From an uncultured Oscillospiraceae bacterium (GTDB taxonomy: Bacteria; Bacillota; Clostridia; Oscillospirales; Oscillospiraceae): 64,000 bases of DNA. Position numbers and translations under genes: made by a program. Where the stretch lies: contig CAJTQP010000003.1 of assembly GCA_910578575.1 (NCBI GenBank), forward strand, positions 5,278 to 69,277, read 5' to 3'. The notes below the pieces were generated by a model. The model worked only from the letters and a program-made list of their open reading frames with translations. It was not told the origin of the DNA and did no database searches. Of the stretch, positions 8,769 to 18,468 are shown one piece after another (the first letter of the stretch is position 1; each line of letters opens with the position of its first letter).

Positions 8769-9251
8769 TCATTGGTACTGAAACAGGACCTTGCTGCTCC
8801 GGCCGCACAGCTCCCGCAAGCTGATGGTCTCCTCCCCAAAATAGAGGGTGTGGTCGGAGATGGTCCCTACCACCAGGATCATATCATCCATACGCTTGTC
8901 GATATTGGAGATGATCATCTCTCCATCGTCGCCGTAGGAAAGGGTCTCCCCCTCCCCCAGCTCCGTCTCCACCCCAGCGCCGAAGCCATAATAAATACAT
9001 TCCTCGTTCCAGATCGCCCCATCACGGATCCTATAGATATCCCGCACCGGGCTTTTGTTCACCGAGTGGATGAACTCCACAGCGAAGCTGTCTCCCTCCT
9101 TCAAGGGATAGCTGGCATAGACCTCGCCAGTCTCCGCGTTGGAGAGGACCAGCTTCGGACTGTCCTGGGTACAACCAAAGAGGAAAACAGCCGCCGTAAT
9201 GAAAATCATTACGGCGGCTGTGACCGTAGTTCGTTTTACGGATGCCTTCAC
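8769..9251 (-). CDS. DUF1850-family lipoprotein of the TRAP operon
   Basis: A 160-residue protein starting with GTG directly after the TAA of the binding-protein gene, so translation is probably coupled. The N-terminal helix ends in FLFGC, a lipobox-like site with Cys27, suggesting anchoring to the outer face of the membrane. The body (GDSFAVEFIHSVNKSPVRDIYRI, ETELGEGETLSYGDDGEM) matches DUF1850, a family repeatedly found between TAXI binding proteins and fused TRAP permeases. Its function is unknown; the linkage suggests an accessory role in uptake. Confidence 0.8.
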   Translation of the reverse strand: MKASVKRTTVTAAVMIFITAAVFLFGCTQDSPKLVLSNAETGEVYASYPLKEGDSFAVEFIHSVNKSPVRDIYRIRDGAIWNEECIYYGFGAGVETELGEGETLSYGDDGEMIISNIDKRMDDMILVVGTISDHTLYFGEETISLRELCGRSSKVLFQYQ

Positions 9252-10331
9252 TTATTCGGCGGCTTCGTCAGCGGGGGTAGTGTCGCCAGCGGCATCGCCA
9301 GCGGTGTCAGCTGCGCCAGCGGCATCAGCCTCAGGGATGGTGATGTTGTTCTCGGTGAAGAACTTCACTGCGCCGGGATGGAAGGGGATGCTGATACCGG
9401 AGACAGCCTTTTCCATGTCCAGCTCGTTGCCCTTGGTGTTGCCAGCGGCGATCTGCTCCTGGTTGTCAAAGATACCCTTGATGAGGGCATAGATGGCGTC
9501 CTCGGACACGTCGTTTCTGGCAATGATGGTGGCCATAACCGCCATGGCGGGGATATCCTCGGTGACACAGCTATAGGTGCCGGCGGGGATCTTGTCATAG
9601 GTGTAGAAGCCGTACTCTTCCATCAGCTTGTTGGCATGCTCCTCGTCCACAGCCAGGAGGTTGAAGTCGTAGGTAGTTGCCAGCTCGGTGACGGCGGTGG
9701 TGGGATAACCAGCCACGATGAAAGCGGCATCAATGGTGCCATTCTTCAGAGAGTCAGCGGAGTCAGCAAAGCTCTGGTTGTTCTTGGTGATATCGTTCTC
9801 GATGTCGATATCATAGGCAGCCAAGATCTGGCGGGCGTTGAACTCCACACCGGAACCGGCGTCGCCCACGCTGACCTTCTTGCCCTTCAGGTCGGCAATG
9901 GAAGTGATGTTCTTGTTGGCGATGATCTGCACGTGCTCAGGATAGCAGGACATCACAGCGGAGAAGCTGGTAATGGGGTCCTTGCCCTCGTACATATCGG
10001 TGCCGGTGTTTGCGTAGTACATCACGTCGTTCTGCACGATGGCCAGCTGGTTGCCATTGGTGTCCACCAGGTCAATGTTTGCGCTGGAAGCGCCGGTGGA
10101 CTGCACGCTGATGTTCAGGGTGTCGCCCAGCTTCTCATTCAGGACCTGAGCCACAACGCCGCAGAAGCCGTAATAGGTGCCGGACGTGCCGCCGGTGGCC
10201 ATGCTCAGCTTGGTAACGCTGGCGGTATCGCCGCCTTCGCCCTCGCCTTCCGTGGACGCAGGCTCGCTGCCGCAAGCGGCAAGACCCAGGACCAGCACGC
10301 CGGCAAGAATCAGTGCAAGAATTCTTTTCAT
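9252..10331 (-). CDS. TAXI-family TRAP transporter substrate-binding lipoprotein
   Basis: A 359-residue extracellular binding protein. The signal peptide ends in LGLAACG with Cys20 as lipidation site, followed by a Glu/Gly/Ser linker. The mature part has TAXI features: LSMATGGTSGTYYGFCG near the start, LAIVQNDVMYYA, and KGKKVSVGDAGSGVEFNARQ. The C-terminus is a low-complexity Ala/Asp/Thr tail. The start at 10331 has AGGAGG upstream. It is first in the operon, downstream of a near-consensus promoter, and delivers its ligand to the permease encoded at 6744-8732. The ligand is unidentified. Confidence 0.93.
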   Translation of the reverse strand: MKRILALILAGVLVLGLAACGSEPASTEGEGEGGDTASVTKLSMATGGTSGTYYGFCGVVAQVLNEKLGDTLNISVQSTGASSANIDLVDTNGNQLAIVQNDVMYYANTGTDMYEGKDPITSFSAVMSCYPEHVQIIANKNITSIADLKGKKVSVGDAGSGVEFNARQILAAYDIDIENDITKNNQSFADSADSLKNGTIDAAFIVAGYPTTAVTELATTYDFNLLAVDEEHANKLMEEYGFYTYDKIPAGTYSCVTEDIPAMAVMATIIARNDVSEDAIYALIKGIFDNQEQIAAGNTKGNELDMEKAVSGISIPFHPGAVKFFTENNITIPEADAAGAADTAGDAAGDTTPADEAAE

Positions 10332-10404
10332 CTTAGATTTCCTCCTTAGAATGTTTTGGGGTACGACGTGAGGATCGGACCCCGTTTCGCGTGTTGACTG
10401 TTTC

Positions 10405-10433
10405 ATTATACACAATTTATGGCAAAATTGCAA
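10405..10433 (-). promoter_or_regulatory. Sigma-A promoter of the TRAP-TAXI operon
   Basis: On the minus strand: TTGCAA, 17 bases, TATAAT, about 70 bases before the binding-protein start. Confidence 0.75.
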
Positions 10434-10564
10434 GGTTCTTCTGAATACAATTCACATAGATTCCAAAAGCCCTCTTTGTGAAATATGATATGCTTTTGAA
10501 AGTTTTGAATCATTTCCTGCATTTTTGTCATAGAAGCTGTCTGAGTTCCCCTAAAACTCAGCCC

Positions 10565-11851
10565 CTAAATAAGCGACACAGTTCGACGGCGCACCAGGAT
10601 GTTGTTGCTCACCAGCGCCCAGTTCTGGGGGAAGGGCCGCAGGAGATTCCAATAGGCCCACCCCGACAGCGAAAGCTCCTGGGCCAACTCAAGTTTCGCT
10701 GCAATACTTCTGGCATCCTCAAACCAGACCACATGCCGCCTCCCATTGCGAGAATAATGAAAGAAGGGGGCCTGGGCCGATTCATCAAACTGTATCTCTG
10801 TTCCCATCTGGGACGCCAGGCGCACCGCCTCCTGGTTTCCCACCGTGGTGGCCCGCTGCCCCTCCCGCTGGGGCAGCGTCCAATCATAGCCGTAATTGGG
10901 CACCCCCATTTGGATTTTCCAGGCGGGGATTTCTGTCAGGGCGTAGCGCAGCACCGCCTCCACCTGGGGCAGTGGTGCCACCGCCATGGGGCTTCCATAC
11001 GCATATCCCCACTCATAGGTCATCAACAACACCGAGTCGGCAATGGAGCCGATAACGCCATAGTCGTGGCCCTCATATAGCAAGCCCGGTTGCCCGGCGT
11101 AGGTCTTGGGGGCCAGGTCCACGTGGAGGACCCTGCCCTCTTCGTGGAGCCGGTCCTTGGCATTGCCCAGAAAGGCATAGTAGGCGTTGGCATCCTCTTG
11201 GGCGATGTACTCAAAATCAGCGTCCAGTCCGCGGTACCCCTTCTCCAGTATCACTTCCATGAGGTTGTCCAAGACCTCGTCCTGCAAGGCTTGGTTTTGA
11301 AAGAGACGGCTGGCGTGTCGGGTGGAAAAGCTGCCGTTCTCATCGATAGAGGTCAACACCAGCATGGCCCCTGCGCCAAAGCGTTCCGCCTCCGCCAACA
11401 GTGGCCCATCCTGGGGGACGATCAGGCTGCCGTCCTCTCGAAAGCCATAGGAAAAAACGGAGAGGTCTGTGAGAAAGGGCATGGCGCGCCGGAGCACATA
11501 GGAGCGAATATGGGGGTAGGCATATCCATTGATGGTAAAGGGGCCCTGCCGCTCCCCTTCTAAACCCAGTGCCAGGGTTTCCCCCGGAAGCAACGGCTGC
11601 CCCTGGGCCAGGACGGGGTTGTATTGCAGCAGCTCCAGAACCGTGAGCCCGGCTTGGGCGGCAATGCTGTACAGGGTATCCCCTGACTTCACGGTATAGG
11701 TGGCTGTGGGCTGCAACACCACCAGGGCTTGGCCTGGAACCAGGGACTGGTCGGGCAGCAGGCCGTTATCACTGCGCAGGCGGGAGACGGAGGTGCCGTA
11801 TTGCCGGGCAATAGCGCTTAGATTGTCTCCCGATGTTACCACATGGATCAT
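10565..11851 (-). CDS. LysM-LysM-GH18 spore-peptidoglycan hydrolase (SleL/YaaH type)
   Basis: A 428-residue protein without signal peptide. Two LysM modules lie at residues about 2-45 and 50-97 (VVTSGDNLSAIARQYG, YTVKSGDTLYSIAAQAG), followed by a GH18 TIM barrel. GLDADFEYI matches the GH18 DxDxE active-site strand, with the Glu as acid, and VLLMTYEWGYAYGSP is the second barrel signature. SleL/YaaH enzymes cleave cortex muramic-lactam glycan during germination. The ATG at 11851 is chosen because GGAGGG lies 9 bases upstream; a longer frame has no ribosome site. It is a single gene ahead of groEL's terminator. Confidence 0.85.
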   Translation of the reverse strand: MIHVVTSGDNLSAIARQYGTSVSRLRSDNGLLPDQSLVPGQALVVLQPTATYTVKSGDTLYSIAAQAGLTVLELLQYNPVLAQGQPLLPGETLALGLEGERQGPFTINGYAYPHIRSYVLRRAMPFLTDLSVFSYGFREDGSLIVPQDGPLLAEAERFGAGAMLVLTSIDENGSFSTRHASRLFQNQALQDEVLDNLMEVILEKGYRGLDADFEYIAQEDANAYYAFLGNAKDRLHEEGRVLHVDLAPKTYAGQPGLLYEGHDYGVIGSIADSVLLMTYEWGYAYGSPMAVAPLPQVEAVLRYALTEIPAWKIQMGVPNYGYDWTLPQREGQRATTVGNQEAVRLASQMGTEIQFDESAQAPFFHYSRNGRRHVVWFEDARSIAAKLELAQELSLSGWAYWNLLRPFPQNWALVSNNILVRRRTVSLI

Positions 11852-11879
11852 AGGATCATTCCCTCCATTTTCCGGGCAC

Positions 11880-11920
11880 AAAAAGCCCCCGTTCCCTCAG
11901 TATATTGGGGAACGGGGGCT
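11880..11920 (-). terminator. Terminator of groES-groEL
   Basis: On the minus strand, arms AGCCCCCGTTCCC and GGGAACGGGGGCT with an 11-base loop are followed by TTTTTGTG. Confidence 0.88.
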
Positions 11921-11975
11921 GATATGATCTTCCTTTTAGGGGACTGTCACGCTGCTCGCGACTGCTCCGCGCTTC

Positions 11976-13619
<1,644 letters not shown>

Positions 13620-13643
13620 TTAACTCCTTTCGATTTTAGAGGA

Positions 13644-13931
13644 TCAGTCTTCCACAACTGCGACGATGTCGCCCTGCTTCACGATGGTCAGCTCTTCGCC
13701 GTCCACCTTCACGTCGGTGCCCATGTACTTGCTGGTGATGACCTTGTCACCGGGCTTGAGGATCATTTTCACTTCCTTGCCATCCACCAGGCCGCCGGGT
13801 CCCACGGCAACGACGATGGACATGTCGGGCTTCTCCTTGGATGCTGCGGTGAGGATGATGCCCCCCTTGGTGGTTTCTTCCGCTTCCAGGCGTTTGATGA
13901 CGACGCGGTCAGCCAGAGGTTTCAGAGTCAT
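13644..13931 (-). CDS. groS: Co-chaperonin GroES (10 kDa)
   Basis: A 95-residue lid protein of the GroEL ring. It shows LKPLADRVVIKRLEAEETTKGGIIL with the mobile loop, and SKYMGTDVKVDGEELTIVKQGDIVAVVED at the C-terminus. The ATG has AAGGAGG upstream. It is first in the operon, preceded by CIRCE and a sigma-A promoter, so HrcA repression and heat induction are expected. Confidence 0.97.
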   Translation of the reverse strand: MTLKPLADRVVIKRLEAEETTKGGIILTAASKEKPDMSIVVAVGPGGLVDGKEVKMILKPGDKVITSKYMGTDVKVDGEELTIVKQGDIVAVVED

Positions 13932-13979
13932 TTTGCGCTCCTCCTTATATGATTCAAAAATTCTTTTCCTGTTTCCGGT

Positions 13980-14006
13980 TTAGCACTCTTTTCTCATGAG
14001 TGCTAA
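13980..14006 (-). promoter_or_regulatory. CIRCE operator (HrcA-binding site)
   Basis: TTAGCACTC, 9 bases, GAGTGCTAA is an exact match to the CIRCE inverted repeat. It lies between the promoter and groES. Confidence 0.97.
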
Positions 14007-14016
14007 GTCAAGTATT

Positions 14017-14045
14017 ATAATACCCTTCCCGCCGGGATTCTGCAA
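14017..14045 (-). promoter_or_regulatory. Promoter of groES-groEL
   Basis: Minus strand: TTGCAG, 17 bases, TATTAT, with CIRCE starting about 10 bases downstream of the -10 box. Confidence 0.75.
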
Positions 14046-14125
14046 CATTGAAACTTCTGAAATGGGGAGAAAATTCCATTCTTTTTTTGTGCACTTTAGA
14101 GAAAAGGCCCCTCCATCCCCTCATT

Positions 14126-15262
14126 TCAAGGCCGATTGGGCCGTTTCACTCCGTATTGGAACAGGTCGCACTTCAACATTCCGTTGTATAGCTTCCGTTT
14201 CTTATCGGCACTTCGCCCAAAACTCCGCTCAAACTCCGTATGGGAGGAAAGCAGGTGGATCTTCCACCCTTTTGGCAGTCCCAGCGTTGTTTTGCCAAAA
14301 TCCTGGTAGAGCTGTTCCGCTTCCTGGCGCTCCATCAGGCGCTCCCCATAGGGTGGGTTACAGACGATTCGGCCGTAGGGCTCTGTGCGGGAAAATCTGC
14401 GGGCATCCGCCTGGGTGAAGCGGACCAGATCCTCCACATCCGCCTTGACGGCGTTGCTCTGGGCAATGGCGATGGCCTTGGGGTCGATGTCACCCCCCCA
14501 GATATCATAGTTCCCGTCGTACTCCCGGTCCATGGCCTCCCCTGCCCCGTCCACCCAGACGCTAGAGGGCAGCCAGGTCCAGCGTTGGGCGGAAAAGCTG
14601 CGGTTCAATCCCGGTGCCCGGTTCTTGGCAATCAAGGCGGCCTCAATGACGATGGTGCCTGAGCCACAGAAGGGGTCGCAGAAGGGGTCCCGCCCCCGGT
14701 AGCCGGAGAGCAGCACCAGGGCTGCGGCCAAGGTCTCCCGCAGGGGGGCAGCCACCCCCGTGGCCCGGTAGCCCCGTTTATATAGACCGGGGCCGGTGGT
14801 ATCCAACATGAGAGACGCGACATCCTTCATGATGGAAAACTGGATCTGATACAGATTGCCTGTCTCCGGTAAGCTCACCTGATGGAAGTGCTTGCCCAGG
14901 CGCTCGGCCACTGCCTTTTTCACAATGGACTGGCAGGCGGGGACGCTGTGCAACACAGAGTTCAAGCTAAACCCCTTCACCGGAAACGCCCCCTCCATCG
15001 GGATAAATTCCTCCCAGGGCAGGGCTTTCGTCCCCTCAAAAAGCTGGTCAAAGTCCCGGACCGGGAAGCTGCCCAGCAGCAACAGCACCCGCTCCCCTGT
15101 CCGCAGGTTCAGGTTGAGGCGGGGGATATCCTTGGGGGTCCCTTGGCAGAATACCCGGCCGTTTTCCACCCGGACCTCCTCCATTTCCAAGCGCCGCAGC
15201 TCTTCGGCGGTCAATCCTTCCACGCCCAATAAGGTCGGGATCACAAAGGTCAGCTTCTTCAT
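14126..15262 (-). CDS. THUMP-domain 23S rRNA guanine methyltransferase (RlmL/YpsC type)
   Basis: A 378-residue SAM-dependent RNA methyltransferase. The N-terminal ferredoxin-like/THUMP region (residues 1-160) is followed by a Rossmann methyltransferase domain: DPFCGSGTIVIEAALIAKN for SAM binding, GGDIDPKAIAIAQSNA, and the catalytic NPPYGERL motif typical of N2-guanine methylation. SD GAAAGGAA lies upstream. It is a single gene divergent from the SLH protein at 15556. The exact rRNA position is inferred from family membership. Confidence 0.9.
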   Translation of the reverse strand: MKKLTFVIPTLLGVEGLTAEELRRLEMEEVRVENGRVFCQGTPKDIPRLNLNLRTGERVLLLLGSFPVRDFDQLFEGTKALPWEEFIPMEGAFPVKGFSLNSVLHSVPACQSIVKKAVAERLGKHFHQVSLPETGNLYQIQFSIMKDVASLMLDTTGPGLYKRGYRATGVAAPLRETLAAALVLLSGYRGRDPFCDPFCGSGTIVIEAALIAKNRAPGLNRSFSAQRWTWLPSSVWVDGAGEAMDREYDGNYDIWGGDIDPKAIAIAQSNAVKADVEDLVRFTQADARRFSRTEPYGRIVCNPPYGERLMERQEAEQLYQDFGKTTLGLPKGWKIHLLSSHTEFERSFGRSADKKRKLYNGMLKCDLFQYGVKRPNRP

Positions 15263-15387
15263 TTTTATTCCTTTCTCTTTCGTGGCCTCGCATCCATGGA
15301 AGGGTTTCCTTCCGTCAAAGGATTATACCTGGTTTTCCCTCCTTTGGCAAACCCTTTCTTTCTCTTGTTTGAATCTGTCGAATTTCG

Positions 15388-15417
15388 TTGCAAAGCATTT
15401 ATTTTCTGTGTTAAAAT
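15388..15417 (+). promoter_or_regulatory. Possible promoter of the SLH gene at 15556
   Basis: TTGCAA, 18 bases, TAAAAT. It would give a leader of about 130 bases that carries both hairpins described below. Confidence 0.5.
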
Positions 15418-15425
15418 TGCAAATG

Positions 15426-15533
15426 AAAGCTACCCCTACAGCTGCTCTCGCTCTATGTAGGGGTAGCTTTCTAAAATTTTATAGAGAGTAGACCGCAGTC
15501 CAGCGTTTTCTCCTGTCTGGACCATTTGCGGTC
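15426..15533 (+). promoter_or_regulatory. Two strong hairpins in the SLH gene leader
   Basis: Hairpin 1 (15426-15470) has 15-base arms AAAGCTACCCCTACA/TGTAGGGGTAGCTTT and a 15-base loop. Hairpin 2 (15491-15533) has outer arms GACCGCA/TGCGGTC and inner arms GTCCAG/CTGGAC. The ribosome site follows within 20 bases. Neither has a clean U-tract, so they look like leader structures (stability or translation control) rather than terminators. Confidence 0.5.
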
Positions 15534-15555
15534 GAGAGAAAGAGAGGTACTTACC

Positions 15556-17661
15556 ATGAAAAACAACTTGTTAAAATCCTTCCGCATTTTCCTGACTGCC
15601 CTTGTCCTTCTGGCAGTATGTTCCGCCCCAGTCTCCACCTTGGCACTAGAGAACATGTCGTGTTCTATCCTCAATACATCCATCATCCCTTTGGACCGCG
15701 ATAACATCATTCTTGTTTCGACCCCATATAACAAAGTATATGATGGCAGCAGCATCGTATGGCCTGAATTACAACTTGAAGGCATATCTCCCGGTGACGA
15801 CGTTACCATAGAATATCTGTCCGCCAGGTATACGGACCGGTACGTAGGCGACCAAAAAACCATCCGTATCTCCAACCTTCATCTTTCCGGCCCAGATATG
15901 GCCAAGTATTCGCTCCAAGTAGACGAGATCGAGTTCCCAAACTGTGGCGCTATCACGCCCGTGATCCCTCAAATCACAACCCATGCCGAGCTGAACGTAG
16001 GTGGAGAGGTGTTGAACTTAGATGATCTCGTCTCCGGTTATGCGGAAGATGTAACCCCCTATTTCCAGTTTGCCTCCAGCGACACCAACGGATGCCAACT
16101 AATCGGACGGGAACTGACCTCTGGTGATATCCCTGGAGAGGTCAAACTAGAGGTTTCCGTGAATGCTTGGTATGTGAACGAGGATGATATTCCAGAATAC
16201 AACGGCGCCCATGAATACATTACCATAAATATCATAGACCCCGAAGAAAAACCCACGCCCCCTGGTCCAGACGACACCGATCCCACGCCCCCTGAAAACC
16301 CAGGAGACAACACAGGAACAGGGGATAAACGGCAGGACCCGCTGGTCGTCACCGGCAGCAGCTCTATGGTTTACGGGGAGTCGCTCCATTTAGGCGTCGT
16401 AGGCGGTTCCGGCAGTGGTGCTGTGACTTACGCCATCACTGGTGGCACCGGCAGCGGGACCATCGACCAAAACGGCAGGCTCCAGGCCTCCAGGGTGGGG
16501 ACGATTTGGGTTACAGCCTTCAAGGCGGGGGACAAGACGTATCAAATGCAGCGGTCTGACGCAAAGGTCATCACGGTGAGCCCTGCTAAAATCACCATCA
16601 CAGCAGTCAATAAGACCATCCAGGTGGGCGAGCCTGCCCCCGACCTCACCGCGGCGGACTATATGGTTTCCGGGCTCGTGGGAAGCGATCACCTACGTAC
16701 CCTCCCTACCCTGGTCTATGCCTTCACGCCGGACACCAGCAAAGCTGGGACCGTCCCCATTCACCCTGTGGGGGCGGAAGTCCCGGCCGGGGGCAACTAT
16801 CAGGGGGATATCGCCTATGTTGCAGGCAGCTTGACCATTCAAGCCGTCAAAGCCTTTCCCATCACCATCCAGCAAGCCGCGAATGGGACCCTCTCTGCCG
16901 ACCACCAAAGCGCCAAAGAAGGTACCACCGTTATCCTCACCGCCATTGCCCAAGAGGGCTTTGTGCCAAAAACGCCCACCGTCACCTATCAAGGCATCCA
17001 GTTGGTGGTGGCCGACAAGGGAAATGGCCGCTATGCTTTTTCCATGCCAGGTGGCCCTGTGACGGTAACAGCTTCCTTCACCGTCAAGCCTCCGATAGAC
17101 ACATCCCTCAATTTCTCCGATGTGCAGAGCAGCGACTGGTTCTCAAACAGCGTCGCCTATGTCTGCAAAAACGGCCTCATGGTGGGCACCAGCCAAAACA
17201 GCTTCTCCCCCAACGACACCACCACCAGAGGTATGATGGTCACCATCCTCTACCGCACCGACGGAGAGCCAGCCGCCAGCAACCAGTCCCACTATGCCGA
17301 CGTGCCCCCCTCCGCATACTACGCCGCCCCTGTCTCCTGGGCTTCCTGGTACGGCATCGCCAGTGGATATAGCCCGGAGCATTTCGGACCAGAGGACGAC
17401 ATCTCCCGGCAGCAGTTGGCCACCATCCTGTACCGCTATGCCAGCTATAAAAAGTTCGACGTCTCCCAGCGGGGGAATCTGGTGCAGTTCTCCGACCGGA
17501 ACCAAATCAGCGACTATGCCATAGACGCCCTCTCTTGGGCCAATGGCGCAGGCTTGATTTCGGGAAAATCCGATCAGATCCTGGACCCCACCGCCTCTAC
17601 CACACGGGCAGAGATGGCCGCGATTCTCCAGCGGTTCTGCCAAAAGTATGCCTTGTTCTAA
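15556..17661 (+). CDS. SLH-anchored surface protein with MBG-like and InlB-like repeats
   Basis: A 701-residue secreted protein. The signal peptide spans residues 1-30 (LALVL-type core ending STLALE). An N-terminal unknown region (30-220) leads to a Pro/Asp/Thr linker, an Ig-like repeat (GSSSMVYGESLHL onward), an MBG-like repeat (ITAVNKTIQVGEPAPDL), an InlB B-repeat-like module (PITIQQAANGTLSAD ... YAFSMPGGPVTVTASF), and three C-terminal SLH repeats from about residue 519 (FSDVQSSDWF, YADVPPSAYYAAPVSWAS, FSDRNQISDYAIDALSWAN). SLH repeats bind pyruvylated wall polymer. The start is ATG 15556 after GAGAGG. The ligand of the outer modules is unknown, but adhesion is plausible. Confidence 0.88.
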   Translation: MKNNLLKSFRIFLTALVLLAVCSAPVSTLALENMSCSILNTSIIPLDRDNIILVSTPYNKVYDGSSIVWPELQLEGISPGDDVTIEYLSARYTDRYVGDQKTIRISNLHLSGPDMAKYSLQVDEIEFPNCGAITPVIPQITTHAELNVGGEVLNLDDLVSGYAEDVTPYFQFASSDTNGCQLIGRELTSGDIPGEVKLEVSVNAWYVNEDDIPEYNGAHEYITINIIDPEEKPTPPGPDDTDPTPPENPGDNTGTGDKRQDPLVVTGSSSMVYGESLHLGVVGGSGSGAVTYAITGGTGSGTIDQNGRLQASRVGTIWVTAFKAGDKTYQMQRSDAKVITVSPAKITITAVNKTIQVGEPAPDLTAADYMVSGLVGSDHLRTLPTLVYAFTPDTSKAGTVPIHPVGAEVPAGGNYQGDIAYVAGSLTIQAVKAFPITIQQAANGTLSADHQSAKEGTTVILTAIAQEGFVPKTPTVTYQGIQLVVADKGNGRYAFSMPGGPVTVTASFTVKPPIDTSLNFSDVQSSDWFSNSVAYVCKNGLMVGTSQNSFSPNDTTTRGMMVTILYRTDGEPAASNQSHYADVPPSAYYAAPVSWASWYGIASGYSPEHFGPEDDISRQQLATILYRYASYKKFDVSQRGNLVQFSDRNQISDYAIDALSWANGAGLISGKSDQILDPTASTTRAEMAAILQRFCQKYALF

Positions 17662-17713
17662 TGTTCTGTAACGTGCTGCCCTAAAAGTTCAGCACAAAAA
17701 AGAAGCGATAAGC

Positions 17714-17760
17714 ACGGCGTGAGCTGACTTTCTATTGGAATCAGCTCGCGCCGTTCTTGT
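17714..17760 (+). terminator. Terminator between the SLH gene and the XRE regulator
   Basis: Arms ACGGCGTGAGCTGA and TCAGCTCGCGCCGT (one mismatch) enclose a 13-base loop, followed by TCTTGTTCT. Its apical part resembles two other hairpins at 21.50 and 23.48 kb. Confidence 0.7.
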
Positions 17761-17772
17761 TCTCGTTTCCTC

Positions 17773-18117
17773 TTACCGAGTAGAACCTCGCCGCTGCAAT
17801 CCAGACATATCAAGAAGCCCCTGCATATAGGCGTATGTCAATTCAAGCTGGCATTTTGAAAGTTGTTTTGTAAATTGGAGCAGCTTCCCGTTCTCATCGT
17901 CACAGGGCTTCACTGGATTGCGAATGTCTGACCTACCCATCAAATAATCAATGCTGGTATGGAATAATTCCGACATTTTTACCAACTGGATGAAACTGGG
18001 ATAATGCTTCTGCTTTTCATAAGCACTGACGGTTTCCTGGGACACGCCCAATTCTGTGCTCAGGCGCAGTTGGGTCATGTGTCGTTCTTCGCGCAGTTCC
18101 CGGATTCGATTTTCCAA
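17773..18117 (-). CDS. XRE-family transcriptional regulator
   Basis: A 114-residue DNA-binding protein. The N-terminal helix-turn-helix (IRELREERHMTQLRLSTELGVSQETVSAYEKQKHYPS) is a typical Cro/C1 fold; the C-terminal 50 residues are helical and unassigned. TTG at 18117 is chosen as start because GGGAGGG lies 6 bases upstream, whereas an ATG at 18132 has no ribosome site before it. The gene is divergent from the large SLH gene at 18469, and a perfect palindrome lies between the two, so it probably controls that surface protein or itself. Confidence 0.85.
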   Translation of the reverse strand: MENRIRELREERHMTQLRLSTELGVSQETVSAYEKQKHYPSFIQLVKMSELFHTSIDYLMGRSDIRNPVKPCDDENGKLLQFTKQLSKCQLELTYAYMQGLLDMSGLQRRGSTR

Positions 18118-18166
18118 CCCAAACCCTCCCATACAGTCTTTATAAAGGAAATTTTACAGGAATAAC

Positions 18167-18195
18167 TTGTATTTTTCAGAGGTTAATGCTATACT
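18167..18195 (+). promoter_or_regulatory. Promoter of the 978-residue SLH gene
   Basis: TTGTAT, 17 bases, TATACT, followed at once by an inverted repeat. Confidence 0.7.
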
Positions 18196-18218
18196 GCATA
18201 CAGGTCAAACCTGTATGC
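18196..18218. promoter_or_regulatory. Palindromic operator, probably for the adjacent XRE regulator
   Basis: GCATACAGG, 5 bases (TCAAA), CCTGTATGC is a perfect 9-base inverted repeat. It starts directly after the -10 box, over the transcription start, which suits a repressor site. Confidence 0.65.
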
Positions 18219-18468
18219 TCAACCATTCCACACAGGATTCCTCCGTGCTTCCCAGCCCACACTGCATACCCAGAGCGACCCGTCTGCTCATGGTTTGCAT
18301 AAGACGAATGGATTATACGGGAAAGGAGATGCTTATGTTACGGGCACCACCAAGCACATTGAGCAAAGTCCCCTTCCCCCGCCAATGGGTGCGGGGGCCT
18401 CCTATCGCAGCTTCCTCAACAGGATATGGTTACACACAATCAAATAATCAAAGGAGGAAACGATACCC

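Larger units (their letters stand above)
18133..18468. other. Regulatory intergenic region between the XRE and SLH genes
   Basis: It holds the plus promoter and palindrome described separately, a weak minus-strand -10 box (TATAAA at 18139-18144), and then about 240 bases of leader with no supported ORF. SD AAAGGAGG precedes the ATG at 18469. Confidence 0.5.
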
